A stretch of 64,000 nucleotides of DNA from Gnetum montanum (GCA_015680685.1 MNCI01000651.1:1-64000), one strand, 5' to 3'. Numbered from the stretch's first letter, positions 12,567 to 25,173 are shown. Program-made: numbers and translations. Notes: a model not told the origin generated them from the letters alone.

Positions 12567-14950
12567 ATGGAATCCTTCCAAATTAGCCCAGTGACACTAC
12601 CGATCTCTAACTTTGGGACTGAAAGCTTGAAACCTGTGACTGCTGTCAAATCCATAACTATCATCGAACAGATAAACACCCAAGGTCCTACACGTTAGTC
12701 ACTCAAGCTACAGGGCAAAGACCCTACCTATGCGACGCTTACACCTGAACAATATAACTGCATCTGTGTCAAGATCCAAGCCAACTTACCCATCGATCGT
12801 GTCGAGAGAGAAGCAAAGAGAGACTATGAACTTATCCACAAAGGAGGTCATGAATTAATCCCCTCAGCATTTGACATAATCCCACTCTCTAAACATCATC
12901 ATAAACTCGTATCCCAACTTCTCATGGCAAGAAGCCAAGCCTTACAGACACCTACAATAAAGCCTCAGGGTGGAGATGAGGAGGATGACTTTGCAGCCCA
13001 ATCTGAAATGGGCATTCATACCATACCATCAATCCCCATGCCCATACAAATCCATTATTTCAACCTTTCCTAGAAGAGACTATATTTCCACCACTAGCTT
13101 CTCTACAGGAAGTAGCCATTCCCATTCCCATCTTCTCCAAGTCCAATGTTCAATCCAACGCATCCACTTCCATCATACCTCTATAAATACAATCCCAACA
13201 ACATCCTCCCCAAACTAATGTAGGATCAACCTTTCAACCTCAAGTGATTGGGATGCCATTAGTCATACCAGCTTCCACGTCCACCCATTACATACCACAA
13301 ATACAAATCGATGGGGCACCTCTGACTACTTTAGCACAACACATTCAGGGGATTACCTCACAACCTGTGGTTGGGCAGTGGCCTTCACTAGCTATTCAAT
13401 AGTACCAACCAACTTAGTACAGTGTACCACACCCTACAATCCCATCTATGAATGTTACTCCATCACAACAACATTTGACAATCCAACAAACTCCCTTTCC
13501 ACAAATGATACAACAACCAAACTACCATCAATCACAATCCACTCATCCTGCCCATTTGCCTATAGCCCAAGAGTGGGCAGACACAAAGAAATGATGCACA
13601 TGTTAACTAAGGAGGTAAAGTTCCTTAAAACCACAAAAACTGAGGAAATCAAGGCATTGGACTTCTACCAAGATGACCTAATCCACCCTTCAATTCCACC
13701 ATTAACCTTGCCAAAGGAGATCCCATTACCTCAGCTAACCAAGTACAATGGAGAGGGAGATCCAACGCCCACCTAGTGATATTTTGACTAGAATGTCTCT
13801 TGCTTCAGGCCTAGCCTCATGCAATTCTGCAAGTTTTTTCTATGTCCCTGATAGGAAAAGCCTTAGAATAGTACCGATCCTTACCTTGTAACTCTATATC
13901 CTCTCTGAAGGATTTGTTACATCATTTTTTTACCTGTTTTAAGTATAATCTAAAACCTGAAGCCACTATGGATAGCTTGATTCAAATTAAACAAGCGCCT
14001 TTAGAGCTAGTGCAAAAATTCATCCAAAGATGGAATGTAGCCCTGAATGAACTCCATGAGCCCATCCCCAAGACATACTTGCTCACCATTTTTAAAGCCA
14101 CTATGAATGACTTCATTAAATCGAAACTCTATTATTTGAGTGCTCATACTTTGAGTCAAGCATTCACACAAGTCAAAAGCATAGAGGAGGAAATGCAATC
14201 AAGCAATGACCTAGTTTATGTGGCCTACAAAAACCAACATGCTCGTAAGTAAAACAAAATAGTAGCAATGGTGGCCACAAGCACAAAATGAACCAATTGG
14301 GGCCCAATAGCTAAGCAACCTAAAGCTCCAACTGACAAAGCCGTCAACTGTGGTGCTAACTCACCCACATCGATAGGGGCCACCCCAAGGTCCAACTTTC
14401 AGTGCAAGGACCACTCAAAGTATACACCACTACCGATGCAACCCTCTCAACTATTAGAGTAACTCTTGCAAGCTGGGAAAATCCAACACAAACATGTGTC
14501 AGAGATTACCTACCAAAAACATGATAGGTACTATGAACTACTAAGGAACCCCACATTAGCAATGCCAAATGAGCCCCCAGTCCCACAACATTTTAAATTG
14601 GACCAATACTATCATTACCATCAAATGGTTGGTCATGGTACGGACAACTGTCATGCCTTGCAAGATGACTTATAGGGAATGATAGAACAAGGCCAACTAG
14701 TGATTGACACAGAAAGTCAATCCAACACAGACAATGCCTTCTATGTCATAAAATCAATTAGCATAAGTGGAAAGCCCAAACTTGTGCAACAACCTTTTGT
14801 GATCTGTGTGCCTCCCAAAAAGGCAAGGATTCCCCCAGCCTCCACAAACAAGAGGCATCCCTTTGTTATCAAGGTGCATCCCAAGCACCCACAACACCCT
14901 TTGTGGTCAAGGCTCCACAACGTTTGTCCACTAAGATGTTAAACTAGCAT
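12567..14950 (+). pseudogene. Element D gag (decayed)
   Basis: The capsid precursor of D. The ATG at 12567 opens a frame whose N-terminal block (EQYNCICVKIQANLPIDR, about 12745-12800) matches A and B. After a degraded Pro/Gln-rich linker, the gag core resumes: ITKYNGEGD-type sequence near 13740, then LLxAxPHAIL and the FKYNLKPEATMDSLIQIKQA block at about 13940-14000. The LTIFKATMNDFIKSKLYY segment is near 14080-14140. A knuckle-like YHYHQMVGHGTDNCHAL is at about 14610-14660. Interruptions are mostly nonsense codons with a few frame changes. The Pro-rich tail to about 14950 resembles the linker before protease in A. Confidence 0.75.
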
Positions 14951-15031
14951 GATGTAGCAACAAAAACCACTAAGCAACCTTTTGTCATCAAGGTGTGAAA
15001 ACGTGATGGCCCCTCACCTACCTAAAGCCCA

Positions 15032-15990
15032 ATGGTGAGCAACATATCAATCCCTCAACCTTCAAGGGTTGAACCCACTAGCAACCTGGGTAGGCCCACC
15101 AAATGGCAACACAAGAGGACAAACAAGAACCTTGCAACCCCCATGGCTGAAGCAAGGGCCACAACTAGTAAACAACAATTGAACACTGGGGTCCCTACCC
15201 CCAAACAAACCAAGTCTAAGTCCTCTCCCCAAGAGGTCTATATCTTAAGCTTCACAGAGGAAGTCAAGGCCAACACAACAACTAATGAAAAGGACTTTGT
15301 AGCTGCACTAACCCAGGCGAAAGAAATGCTCAAAAAAAAGAACACAACATTCAGCTTGTATGACCTCGTCACAATCTCACTTGCTCATGCCAAGCATTGG
15401 CCCAAGTCTTGGCCTCCATTCCTATTACAGAGGACATCCCTATAGATGAGGCATCCATTCGTGTAATGATGTTACCCCCTACATCACAAGAATTGGGTTC
15501 AACAACCTTAACCTTTTGTGATGATGCAATCAAGGTCAATCCCAAACAAGGGTAGGTCACGATGGCTCCACTATCCATTAGCATTTGTGTTGGAAAATGT
15601 ACCATCTACAGGGTACATGTTGATGATGGTGCAACAAAAAACATAGTCTTGTACTTTGTTATCGACAAGCTAGGCTTGGTAGATGAAATCAAGCCAACCA
15701 AAATCACATGTCTAAAATATTTTAGTGGATCATGTGTCATAGTCAGGGGTACAATCAACTTAGCCTTTGTGGAATGAGAGGAATTCCCCACTAGTGCAGA
15801 CTTCACTGTCATAGAGGAGATGCCAAGTTTCAACATGATCCTAGGCAGGCCTTGGCTAGCTCAACTAAGGGCCATATCCTCTCCCATCCACCAAGAAATC
15901 CACCTTCCATACAAAGGTGGTTAGGTTATCATCCAAGGTCATAATGCTTCCTCTTCAACTATTCACAACATAGACATGGCATAAGTTTTA
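15032..15990 (+). pseudogene. Element D protease region (decayed)
   Basis: Aspartic protease that would mature gag. After a linker, a KDFVAALTQAKEMLKKKNTT segment (15290-15350) matches the pre-protease region of A and B. The catalytic loop reads VHVDDGATKNIV at about 15615-15650, so DDG replaces the usual D[T/S]G. The flap/C-terminal signature FNMILGRPWLAQLR is at 15828-15870. Several stops break the frame. No RT follows. Confidence 0.75.
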
Positions 15991-16544
15991 GAAGAATAGT
16001 TTCTTGGTGGTACACCTATAACAACCAATGCAATGCCTAAGGCTAACACACCCAAACGAGTGGTTGAAGCCAATAGCTCCCTAGAGGATCCTAAACCTTA
16101 CACACTCTCTAATCCATGCCTGGTTAGGAAGAAACTACATGACCAAGACCTTCCCTTGGCCAAAAATGTAGGTTCCTACCTACCCTTTGCCATGCATTTT
16201 TTACTTTTGTTTACATCGCACTAGCCTTTACGTTTACATTTTTCCCACTCACTTAGATCATGCATTTTGCTTTGTTCACACTTTCATCATCTTAGTTCAC
16301 ATAGTGCATTTGAAAAACATAAAACTACAAAAACACATGGTCCGAAAAGGCCTTAAACTAGCATACGGCCTGGAATGGCCTAAAACTATCACCTTTTGCA
16401 TTGATTTTCTTTCATTCATGCATTTCAACTCTATGTACAACAGGTGTCGCTTGATGTTATTTTTCTTCTTAGTTGATCTTTGCAGGATCTTGCAGACACA
16501 TAGCATGACCATGCATGTAGCATCACACCTTACACAAGCAAGGT
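15991..16544 (+). other. Element D post-protease spacer
   Basis: No gene. T-rich DNA with two copies of a GGCCTTAAACTAGC-like word (GGTCCGAAAAGGCCTTAAAC and CCTGGAATGGCCTAAAAC, about 16338-16386). The same words follow protease and precede RT in B. In B more than 8 kb with the antisense gene and pol lies between this point and the equivalent of 16545. Confidence 0.55.
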
Positions 16545-16930
16545 AAGCATAGAACAGTCTTGGCATCATGACTTAAAATTGATACCACAAAATAGTCCTG
16601 GCATCATGAATTAAAACTAATACCACAGAATATTCTTGGCGCCATGACTTAAAACTGATACCACAGAACATCCTAGAGTCATGACAATAAATTGACACCA
16701 CAGAGCTTTGTCTGGTATGACATTAAACTGCCATATCTGTTTGCCATGACGTGAAACTAGCATCTAGAGTCCACTAAGACTATAAACTAGTTTTCCTCTT
16801 CACAGTCTGCTATGACTATAAATTAGCAACACACCATCCGCTATGATGCTAAACTAGCACCGTCCAAAGGGTTATGATGTGAAACTAATCCACAACATTC
16901 CACTAAGATTATAAACTGGTGACATCATCA
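16545..16930 (+). repeat. Array of ATGAC-TAAACTG modules
   Basis: About nine degenerate units of 35-45 bases, each with a CATGAC/ATGAC word followed within about ten bases by TWAAACTR, several with GATACCACAGA. An equivalent array follows the integrase in B (62825-63205). Confidence 0.75.
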
Positions 16931-18112
16931 ACGACCAGGCAAAACTTGAAAAGATGTGTTGTTGCAATTACTTGTACATGTTTCAAAAAGACTTGCTACA
17001 TGATTTGTCTCATGGACCTAACGAAGTTGATGTTGTTCATGATTATGTTTGCTTTGAAATTGCACACAATGGCTTCATCTCCATGTTTAAAGTGCTTACT
17101 TAACCGATTCATTTGTGTTTTTCTTGTCTTCTTGGAGTTGTGCTTGTAGGATGACACTCCTGAGGCGTTTGTACATAGATGCACTTCATCGTGATGGCAA
17201 GGTATCACATTCTTCCTAACGCACGTAACTGGGTTAATCAATCCATTCATAAGTACATTCCCAACTCTTGATACATCCCCTATTTCCCCATCATGTCTCA
17301 ATTTTCCTATTCAATTACACCCTAGATACATTCCACTTAGTTCAAAACTCTTGACACACTGTTACACACTGTGACTCTCTAAGCAGTTGCAATGCAAAAT
17401 ACAATACATAGTACATGATGCAAAATGCAAGTGCTCAAACATGATCATGGCACAAAAAGCAAGCTCTTTCAAAAAGATCAAGAAAAGAAAAATAAAAGAA
17501 AAGAAAAAGATAAAAGAAAAAAAACAAAGGAAAAGAAAAAACCAAAAAGAAAAAGAACACAAGGTCAAAGAGCAAAATGCATGGAAAAGGTCTTCATGAC
17601 CCCATTAACATCATAAACAAAAGACTGTTGGCTATTCTCATACAAGCCCTAGGTGAGAAGGCAATTATCTTGGAAAACAGATACACTCATGTCTCAAAGA
17701 GACCATGTTGGGCATCCTCGCATGGCTTTGGCTGTTTACAACGGGCCCTGTAAACACCCCATAAGAGTCCTGTTTCTCCAAACAATGCACCTCCTATGTC
17801 TTGGCTCTAAGTCTACTGAACACTGGCTATTCACAAGGACCAAGGACATAGATCATTTGCATGAGAGCACTTCCTCTCCCACAATCCCGACAACAATCAT
17901 AACCCTTAACCTCTTGGCTTCTTTGGTTAGAACTGATTCCCTTGCATCTTGAACCACATTCCCTCAATCCCATGTACTTTTGAAAATAGTGCAATGATGT
18001 CGACCCAAGGGCCGATGGATAATGCTTGGTATCTAGTTATTCATGGTGTTTTCCACTTCTTTGTCAACGCCTCTTGGGTAGATTCCTCCAGACATCAAAA
18101 AAGAGGGGCCAA
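16931..18112 (+). other. Element D 3' UTR with purine tract
   Basis: No credible gene. A 120-base run of A and G (about 17455-17575) produces a spurious Lys-rich frame. CTCCTGAGGCGTTTGTACAT near 17158 has a counterpart near 63400 in B. The polypurine tract that primes plus-strand synthesis ends at 18112. Confidence 0.6.
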
Positions 18113-19851
18113 TGAAACACCACTAATTTTAGCCTAACACTTTGAAACAAGAATGACTTAAGCCCTTTTGAGCTTTCGAGAGGCAAAATTTGGCTAAGGC
18201 ATGGAAACCACACTTCAGCTAAATCAAGACATCTTGCTCATCCTGTCAAGTTGGAAGCTTTCCCATAGCGTGACCAACTCTCAGAGTCTCAAAACTGAGC
18301 CAAAATGATCTGATCTACAATGTGCAAGTTATCCTCAGAGAAAATTCATGATAGCTTCCTGTCCCAACTTCCAGAATGCTAGATTTCAGCTCAAAATTGC
18401 AAGTTTTTGCAAAGATTTCATAGGTCATGCTACATGTCACACTGCAGCATGACTACAGCATGACCTACTCAAAGTGGTTCCAAACAAGTCACATCTAGGC
18501 TCAAATTCAGAATTTTAGATCAGTCTTAGGATCAACTATAGCTAGACAACAGTTGCACTCAAGAATCAAACTTCAAAATCACAATTTTGAACAAAATACA
18601 TCATTTTCGAGTCATGTCAGGCTACATGTCATGCTATGGTCATGCTGTGGCATTGCTCTAGTGTGACCTACCATAAATAGCTTGAAACAAGGCAGTTGTA
18701 GGCTCAATTTATTAATCACAGTTAGGCAATCCTTACACTTCAAGAATCAGCCTTCAAAATTTCAAAATTTGATGAAAAATTGTAAGTTTTTGTTCACTCA
18801 CACTGAGTTCATGCTGTAGCGTGAGTGTAGCATGAGTGTAGCGTGAGTGTCACATGCGCACACTCAAGTCACGCTGAGACAAAATCAACTCACGCTAAGA
18901 CAAAATCAACTCACACTGGAAGTTCTTGTCAAGCAAAAAAACTCCAAACAGCCATGAAACCACTTGAATCGACACCCTGTAGCAGTCAAGTTGCAGATCC
19001 AGAAGTTTCAATGGAGCCAAAACCAATTTCTCTTATTGTACATTATCATTTCATTGCAAATCTTCATTTTTGGGCTTGTCAAGCCCTCATGGTCCAAATT
19101 GTATGTGCTTCCATGGGCTTGAGTAAGCCACACGTTGTAAGATATGATGAACTTGGTCATGAACGTAGCTTACCCACACATGTCCAACTCATGCACAACT
19201 GTCCATTGGACACATGTCACTTGATTCGTTTTCCTCTCCTCTCCCAGCTGTTGATTCCATTCATGAATTCCGTGCTTGAGCCTGGCCCAACCCTATAAAT
19301 ACCCTATTAATTCACATAAATGAGGTTGAAAAGTTTTGAGTTAAATGGCTTAGGAAACTTAGACCAATGATCCTTGGGTGCTTAACACACTTTGACTGAT
19401 AGCATCCAAGCACTTCTGAAACACATCACATCACATCGCCTCGGGGCTTGGCACTTGACTTACCATCCACACGTGTAGCTATTCTTTGACTGGTGCACAT
19501 ATTTTCTAAGAAATACAATATATTTCATTTTTCCAGCCATTATTTTCTATTTACTCTATTATACATTCAGTTCACATTTCGTTTAGAATACCAGTTCTGC
19601 ATGCATCTTTGTTTACATTTTGTACTTATTGTTTACAGTTTAAAACATCAGTTATGATAACCGTAGCACAAGCCTTAGTTTACACTTGGGGAAGTCCTTG
19701 GTTGATTTGCCTACAAATCATCGAAGGCACTTTGCCTTCATTTACTTTTCCAGCTTTCCCTTGGGCAAAGGAAGGGTTAGCTGTGTCTGCCTAAAAATAT
19801 TTTAGTATTTGTTTTCCTTCCAGCCTTACACCAACAATTTAGGTGAGTACA
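18113..19851 (+). repeat. Element D 3' LTR
   Basis: 1739 bp, starting TGAAACACCACTAA right after the polypurine tract and ending GAGTACA before target duplication CCCTA. TATAAATA lies at 19294-19301. An extra block near 18470-18660 repeats adjacent LTR text (CATGCTACATGTCA, CAAACAAG) and makes this copy longer than the 5' LTR. Confidence 0.88.
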
Positions 19852-19856
19852 CCCTA

Positions 19857-20540
19857 GATCTTTTAAATTAACCTTAAATCCTTAAATTTTGGCTTCAAAA
19901 ATTTGAAAAACTATTCATTTTGTCAAATACCCTATTTCAGAAGTGCCACGGTATCAGGTACCCAATATTGGATCCCACGCGATATCAAGTCTGCGCTAGC
20001 AGGTATGCAATATCACATCTATAAATACTATATATATGGATCGTTTCCCCCATGCATGTCAACATCATATTTCACTATTCATGCGAGGGGAGTTCAAATT
20101 TTCTTTCATAGGTTTTCTAGCTTGTGCACCTACTATTCAAACATCCATAACTTTCTTGTTAGCACTCCAATTCTCGTTTCGATTGAACTTGCTTAAACTC
20201 GGAGTGTTTAACCTAGTAGTGGGTTAGGGTACACTTCAAGTTGCATGTAGTTTTTTCAAAATTCATAATTTCTTGAAGGAAATTATCAATGGTAAGTGAC
20301 CTTAAAATGATAAAAACATTTACCAAATTAATTTTATTTCTTCACCTAGACCATAAAAATTATTTTTTGGAGTCACCTAATTGAAATTGGACCCAAAATC
20401 AAAACTCTTAGGGGAATTTTCATGAAAATATATAACTCTAAAACACACTAAGCAAGAATGAATTTGTTAAGGGTAGAGAGTAAGGTATAAATAAAATTTT
20501 GTAAATAGCCATACTAATAGATGGTCCCGTGTGATTGTAG
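19857..20540 (+). promoter_or_regulatory. Element E internal promoter-like region
   Basis: This region, upstream of the accessory ORF, echoes the E LTR. It carries CCAATATTGG (19962-19971) followed by GATCCC and CGATATC, a second GCAATATCA, and TATAAATA at 20020-20027. In the LTR the same palindrome, a GATATC and TATAAATA occur in the same order with similar spacing. It is not an LTR, since it lacks LTR ends and primer site. The sequence ends TTGTAG just before the ATG, a possible splice acceptor. I infer a promoter; transcription is untested. Confidence 0.5.
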
Positions 20541-23285
20541 ATGGCCCCTAAAAGAGGACAACAAGGAGGATCCTCTCAAGGTGCATCCAAACAGCCAAGG
20601 AGAGGTAGAGGCCAAGTTCCTCTTAAAGAACACAGAGTAGAAGGCACAATAATTTAGCATCCATCAGGAACCTCCTACTACTATACAATCAGAACATGCC
20701 AAAGGTGGAGATGACGGAGCACCTAAACAGGGATAACATCTCATGTTGTCTTCAAAATGTGTTTAGGAAACTCATGAAAGGTCCATGTTAGTAGTTGTGA
20801 TCATGGAACTTAATTTTGGACCTTTCACTGAGTTTTCTCCTAAAGTAGTCAAGGACCAACTTAAAGGGTCTCCATTATGGCCTATTCTCTCTAAAAGTGG
20901 TGATTGGTACCTGGGAGAAACATACTAATTTTGGAACAACAAAGAAGAAGGAATCACCATTGATATTGGTGGTATTTCTATTGATTTCTCTACCCAAGCC
21001 ATTTTAGAAGTTCTAAATCTTCTGAATATAGGATCAAAATTTGCTCACTTATCCACTCGTTCTAATGCTGATGCACGAAAGATATGGTTGAAGAGGGTGT
21101 ACGGAAAATAAGATAAAGTATATGGAGAGCTTACACTTGAAGAGAGAATTTACTTCAAAATCTGCACAAATCACATTTTTTCAACCAATGGTTTAAATAG
21201 AATTTCCATATATGTGGCTAGAGGAAGTGCCATTTTTATGGGTAAGGTTAATGCTACCCCATCTATATCTTATAGAAATTTTGAGGTGGTTTGAAGAACA
21301 TGAGATAGGGAAGTTCACATTACCCTTTTCCTATCTCATCAAGAAGCTGTGTCGACATGTTGGAATTCTAGGGTACACCAATGACATCTCTAGAAAGGTC
21401 CAAAATGCTTCATTCACTGAACTACTAAAGCCACCAGCCCTAAGGAAAAGTGCTGGTGAGACATTGGAGCCTAAGCAAGAACAGATGGTAGGGCCTAGTC
21501 AACAATAGGAAGCAAGACCTAGCATGCAACTTACAAGCTAGCAAAACCAATTACCATCACTGCCACAGGACTATCGACCATCAATGAGCCATCTTAGGTC
21601 CATCGCTGAAATGGTTAGTTGGGGAAGCCATGATGAGGCCAATCTCTTTAGGATCATCAGTGATGTCATATGACCCATGATCTCAATTGATCACACATGG
21701 GGTGAGGTGTCCATTCAAATAAAAGGAGGGGAGTCACACTAGTTGCAACAGATCTCTGGCAATGCTACATCATTTCAAGTACAATTAGAGACTTGTGAAG
21801 GCACTACAGTAGTGGTCATGTAACACTAGGATGTAGTAGGAGTAGTAGAAGTGGTTATAGACCACATAAAAGAATCATTCAATGTTCCTATTGTAACACC
21901 GATGGATTTTATAGGAGCACACAATGCTCAAACTTTGGTTGGACCCTCGATGACTCTTGCAAACCATGAGGATGTTTTAGATCAGTTGCTACAAATAGGA
22001 CATGTGATGACATCCTTGTTTGACATTCATCAAAATGTCACAACAACTCATTTAGACCTCATTTCTACCAAAGGGAAGTTGGTTATGGCAAAGGTAAGGG
22101 TTGAGCATGAGGAGGAGGATTTAGAGAGAGTCCACAAAAAGCTCATCACCCTACAAGCTGCATAGTGGGATCTGTCCCAATTCATCTCTGCAAACCAACT
22201 AGAATCCTTCTGGATAGAGCTACTAAATAAATTGTTGGCAAAAAATAAAAGAGTGGCTAAGGAAAAGGAGAAGGTCGATTGGGATGCTTCCAAGGCACAA
22301 CCTCAAACATACACACATGCCAAAGCACTCAAGGCCTCACAACAAGAAAATAAATGTCTCATCACCAAAAATCTCTGGTTGACCACAATAGAAAAATAAA
22401 AGAATGTTCTTGAAGAAAATTTTCAGCAATTGAAAGAATAATTAATAAGGGTTAACTAGGATATGAATTTCTTGGCTATAGAAAACATAACCCTGTCAAT
22501 GGAGGAGGTACATGCAATCCGTCAAAAGATGGCAATTGAAATAAGCATGTGGAAAAATAAGGCCAAGTGACATGAAAAGCTCAAAGAACACTTCAAGGAT
22601 CAAGTGGGGATGTACAATCAAGTGATTGAGAAAGAGATCCATATGACCAAAGCCCACATCAACACATTCAATGCTCAGAACACTAATTGGCAGGCCATAT
22701 TGTATACTTATGCCTTCATCCACCAAGCTAAAGTAAAAAGCTAGGACCTATAGATAGAAGACCTCATAGAGTACATGAAGTTGGCAAACTTGTGGTATGC
22801 CAACTTATCCATGTTGATAGTAGGATTCCCGAGAATGGAATTAGAATAGTAGGTAGCAACAACCTACGCAAAGTATGAAATAGAATTTACTGAACACAAG
22901 AAGATGCTGCAAAATTAGAAGTGGGAAGTTTAAAATTAGAGGTGGTCAAAACCAACTACCAAGAATAAAAGGATGTTATGGAATACTTGGCTTGATGGCT
23001 CATGGATTACCAGGATTACAAAGATAAAGCTAGAGCCTATGAAGAGGAACGATGACTATTTTGAGCCTAGTATGTCAAGGCTAATCAGATGTTTCCACAA
23101 GTACCATGTCCATGGGAGGTGTCAGCTCCATCAAACATTGGAGCACCAGCATGGATGGTAGAGGATCCCCAAATAGAAGAAGAAAAGATCTAGGCACTCC
23201 TTTAGAGACACATATTTCCAAAGCCTAAAGCACAAGATAAAGGGAAGAAACCCATGAAGGAGCCACCACCGCTAAGAACCACATG
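20541..23285 (+). pseudogene. Element E accessory ORF (domain plus coiled coil, decayed)
   Basis: A non-gag, non-pol gene in sense orientation, in the position of the env-like ORF of Athila elements. The ATG at 20541 starts a basic, Gly/Gln-rich N-terminus. A globular part follows to about 21480, with a GITIDIGGISIDFSTQAI segment (about 20950-21000) and KFTLPFSYLIKKLCRHVGI (21310-21366). That pattern recalls the putative plant transposon / Athila ORF domain family. From about 21950 to 23100 the product is Glu/Lys/Gln-rich with heptad-like spacing, consistent with a long coiled coil. Numerous stops and at least two frame changes break it. No clear signal peptide or membrane helix was seen. Q carries the start of a homologous ORF at 36914. 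Confidence 0.55.
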
Positions 23286-23473
23286 AGTTCTAAAAAACTT
23301 TTGTATCTTATAATTATGTGTCTCTATCCCAATTCTATTTTTTTCAAACCCAAACTATAGTATGAATAATTCATAGTTAGTTAATAATCCCATACCTATC
23401 CACTGTGTAATCAAGTGGACTCATTTTCATTTTGTTTGACTTGAGGAGAAGTTATTATTCAGTCATGGGGGTA

Positions 23474-24522
23474 TGATGAATCGTGGTTTGCCAAGCCCCA
23501 ATATCGGACCCTCGATATCAAGTCGTCGATATTGGATATGCAATATTGTAGTTTGAGTAATGATATCATATATACAATATTGTGATTCCTATGTGGACCT
23601 ATAAATACAATGTTCAATCATACATAGAGAGGGGAGTAAGTAAGTAGTAGTAGAGTCTTTTTGTTAATTTTTAGTTCATTTCAATTCTTTCCCTAGCGCA
23701 TGCTCATAGTGTGATGATTATAATTGTATGGAACCTTTATTCGAGTGTGTTGTACTTGGACACACACATGATTGGCAATAAAAATCAAGATTACTCCATC
23801 ATTGTAGCATTCACTAACTTTTAATTACTTTAATTGTTAATTATTATTTATTATTTTTCTTAGTTAATATTTCTTTATTTGCATTTACTATTCTTGTTGT
23901 TAAACAAAAACTGAGTATGACTTAATCATGAACATATAAGTGTCACTACTTGGTAACCCAATAGTGTATCTAGGAGTGCTCAAGTAATGTNACTTTTAAT
24001 TACTTTAATTGTTAATTATTATTTATTATTTTTCTTAGTTAATATTTCTTTATTTGCATTTACTATTCTTATTGTTAAACAAAAAATGAGTATGACTTAA
24101 TCATGAACATATAAGTGTTACTACTTGGTAACCCAATAGTGTATCTAGGAGTGCTCAAGTAATGTACGCTTGGTAATCCTAGAAGTAGTACATGAGGTCC
24201 AAGATGCATACAGATGATTAAGGATAGATACTCATCTCACTTAGGCTAGCTTAGATTTTACTTACTATTGTTTATTAGTATAATCAAGTTATTTTCCATT
24301 ACCCTTAGGTGTATCATAGTAATAGGAAACGCATCATACACCTCATTCTAGACTAAACCATACATGACAAAGAAAATACTAGTCTAGGTGAAAAGACAAC
24401 AAACTACGATCAACATGTGACTATCTAAATACCACAACTAGCCCATCTATGAAGTTTGACTAGAACGTGCATGAACACTCATATTCGTATAGTTGAGTGT
24501 AGGTTTACCTAGTCACTCATCA
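23474..24522 (+). repeat. Element E 3' LTR
   Basis: Starts TGATGAATCG after CATGGGGGTA (a short purine tract) and ends CATCA. TATAAATA is at 23600-23607. It is longer than the 5' LTR because of a 174-base duplication around the N at 23991 and an extra segment near 24360-24470. Confidence 0.8.
23817..24165. repeat. 174-bp near-identical duplication around an N
   Basis: Bases 23817-23990 and 23992-24165 are the same length and differ at only about three positions, with the ambiguous base 23991 exactly between them. This pattern fits two overlapping contig ends joined without merging, rather than a biological tandem copy. Confidence 0.75.
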
Positions 24523-25168
24523 ATGTTCTAACAAACATATTTTGGAAGTATGGAACATTTTTTGTAATTATACAATTATAGCAACCTTGAGCACCTAAAA
24601 CCCATTTTAGCATTTTGCAAGACATTTGAAGTAATTGGCATGTACCTTAGCACCATTGAATCCTAGTGTAGTCCCACTACTACCAAAGTCAAACACCATT
24701 GTTTACACCATTTATAACCAAAATTTGTAGATTCAAGAAAAAACCAATAAGAGGCTTCTGACAATTAGTGTTGGGGAGTATTTGGATCATGGAGTTCAAC
24801 TACAAAATACAACCTGCCAACTCCAATAGGCTTCAAGATCCATCCAAACAAACTTCTTGTGCATTGAAGCATGCAATCTATATTATTTGAACTCTATACT
24901 TTAAGAATTTTGATGTAAAATAAATCTGTTAGTTCAATTGTAGTGCAAATTTAATTTTAAGTTTAATTCTGTGTTTATTTATTTTATTCGAATTTGCAAT
25001 TCCATTCTTGTTTTCATTCCCATTTACATATTCTAAGTTCCTTAGTGATTGACCAAAATGTCCAAGGTACCTTGGATCTTGTTTCTTGGAGTCCCTTGGG
25101 ATCCAAGGTTAGGCTACTACACTAAGAATATTTGGTTCGTCTAGTGACCAAATTCTCTAGGCGTTACA
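24523..25168 (+). repeat. Element O 5' LTR, second part
   Basis: Resumes after E and ends GGCGTTACA, comparable to GGCGGTACA at the ends of the A and B LTRs. The primer site follows at 25174. With 5283-6063 the LTR totals about 1.43 kb, in the size range of its relatives. Confidence 0.6.
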
Positions 25169-25173
25169 GTTTT

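Larger units (their letters stand above)
10716..19851 (+). mobile_element. Element D, non-autonomous gag-protease Tat-like retrotransposon
   Basis: D is bounded by LTRs starting TGAAACACCACTAA and ending AGTACA, with a perfect 5-bp target duplication CCCTA (10711-10715 and 19852-19856). Inside are a primer site, a motif-rich leader, gag, protease and a 3' UTR with short repeats and a purine tract. A polypurine tract (AAAAAAGAGGGGCCAA) directly precedes the 3' LTR. RT, RNase H, integrase and the antisense gene of B are all missing, so it would have needed a helper element. Confidence 0.9.
6064..24522 (+). mobile_element. Element E, Athila-like non-autonomous LTR retrotransposon
   Basis: E is bounded by LTRs beginning TGATGAAT and ending CATAA/CATCA, with flanks AGGTT and ATGTT as an imperfect 5-bp target duplication. 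Order: 5' LTR, tRNA-Asp-type primer site, decayed gag, 3' UTR-like DNA, inserted element D (10716-19851), a second promoter-like region, an accessory ORF, and 3' LTR. No protease, RT, RNase H or integrase could be read. Its 3' UTR matches that of Q after the integrase, which suggests that pol was deleted from a Q-like ancestor. Confidence 0.75.

Noticed and set aside
17387-17616. Lys-rich open frames
   Set aside because: They are translations of an A/G-rich tract in the 3' UTR of D.
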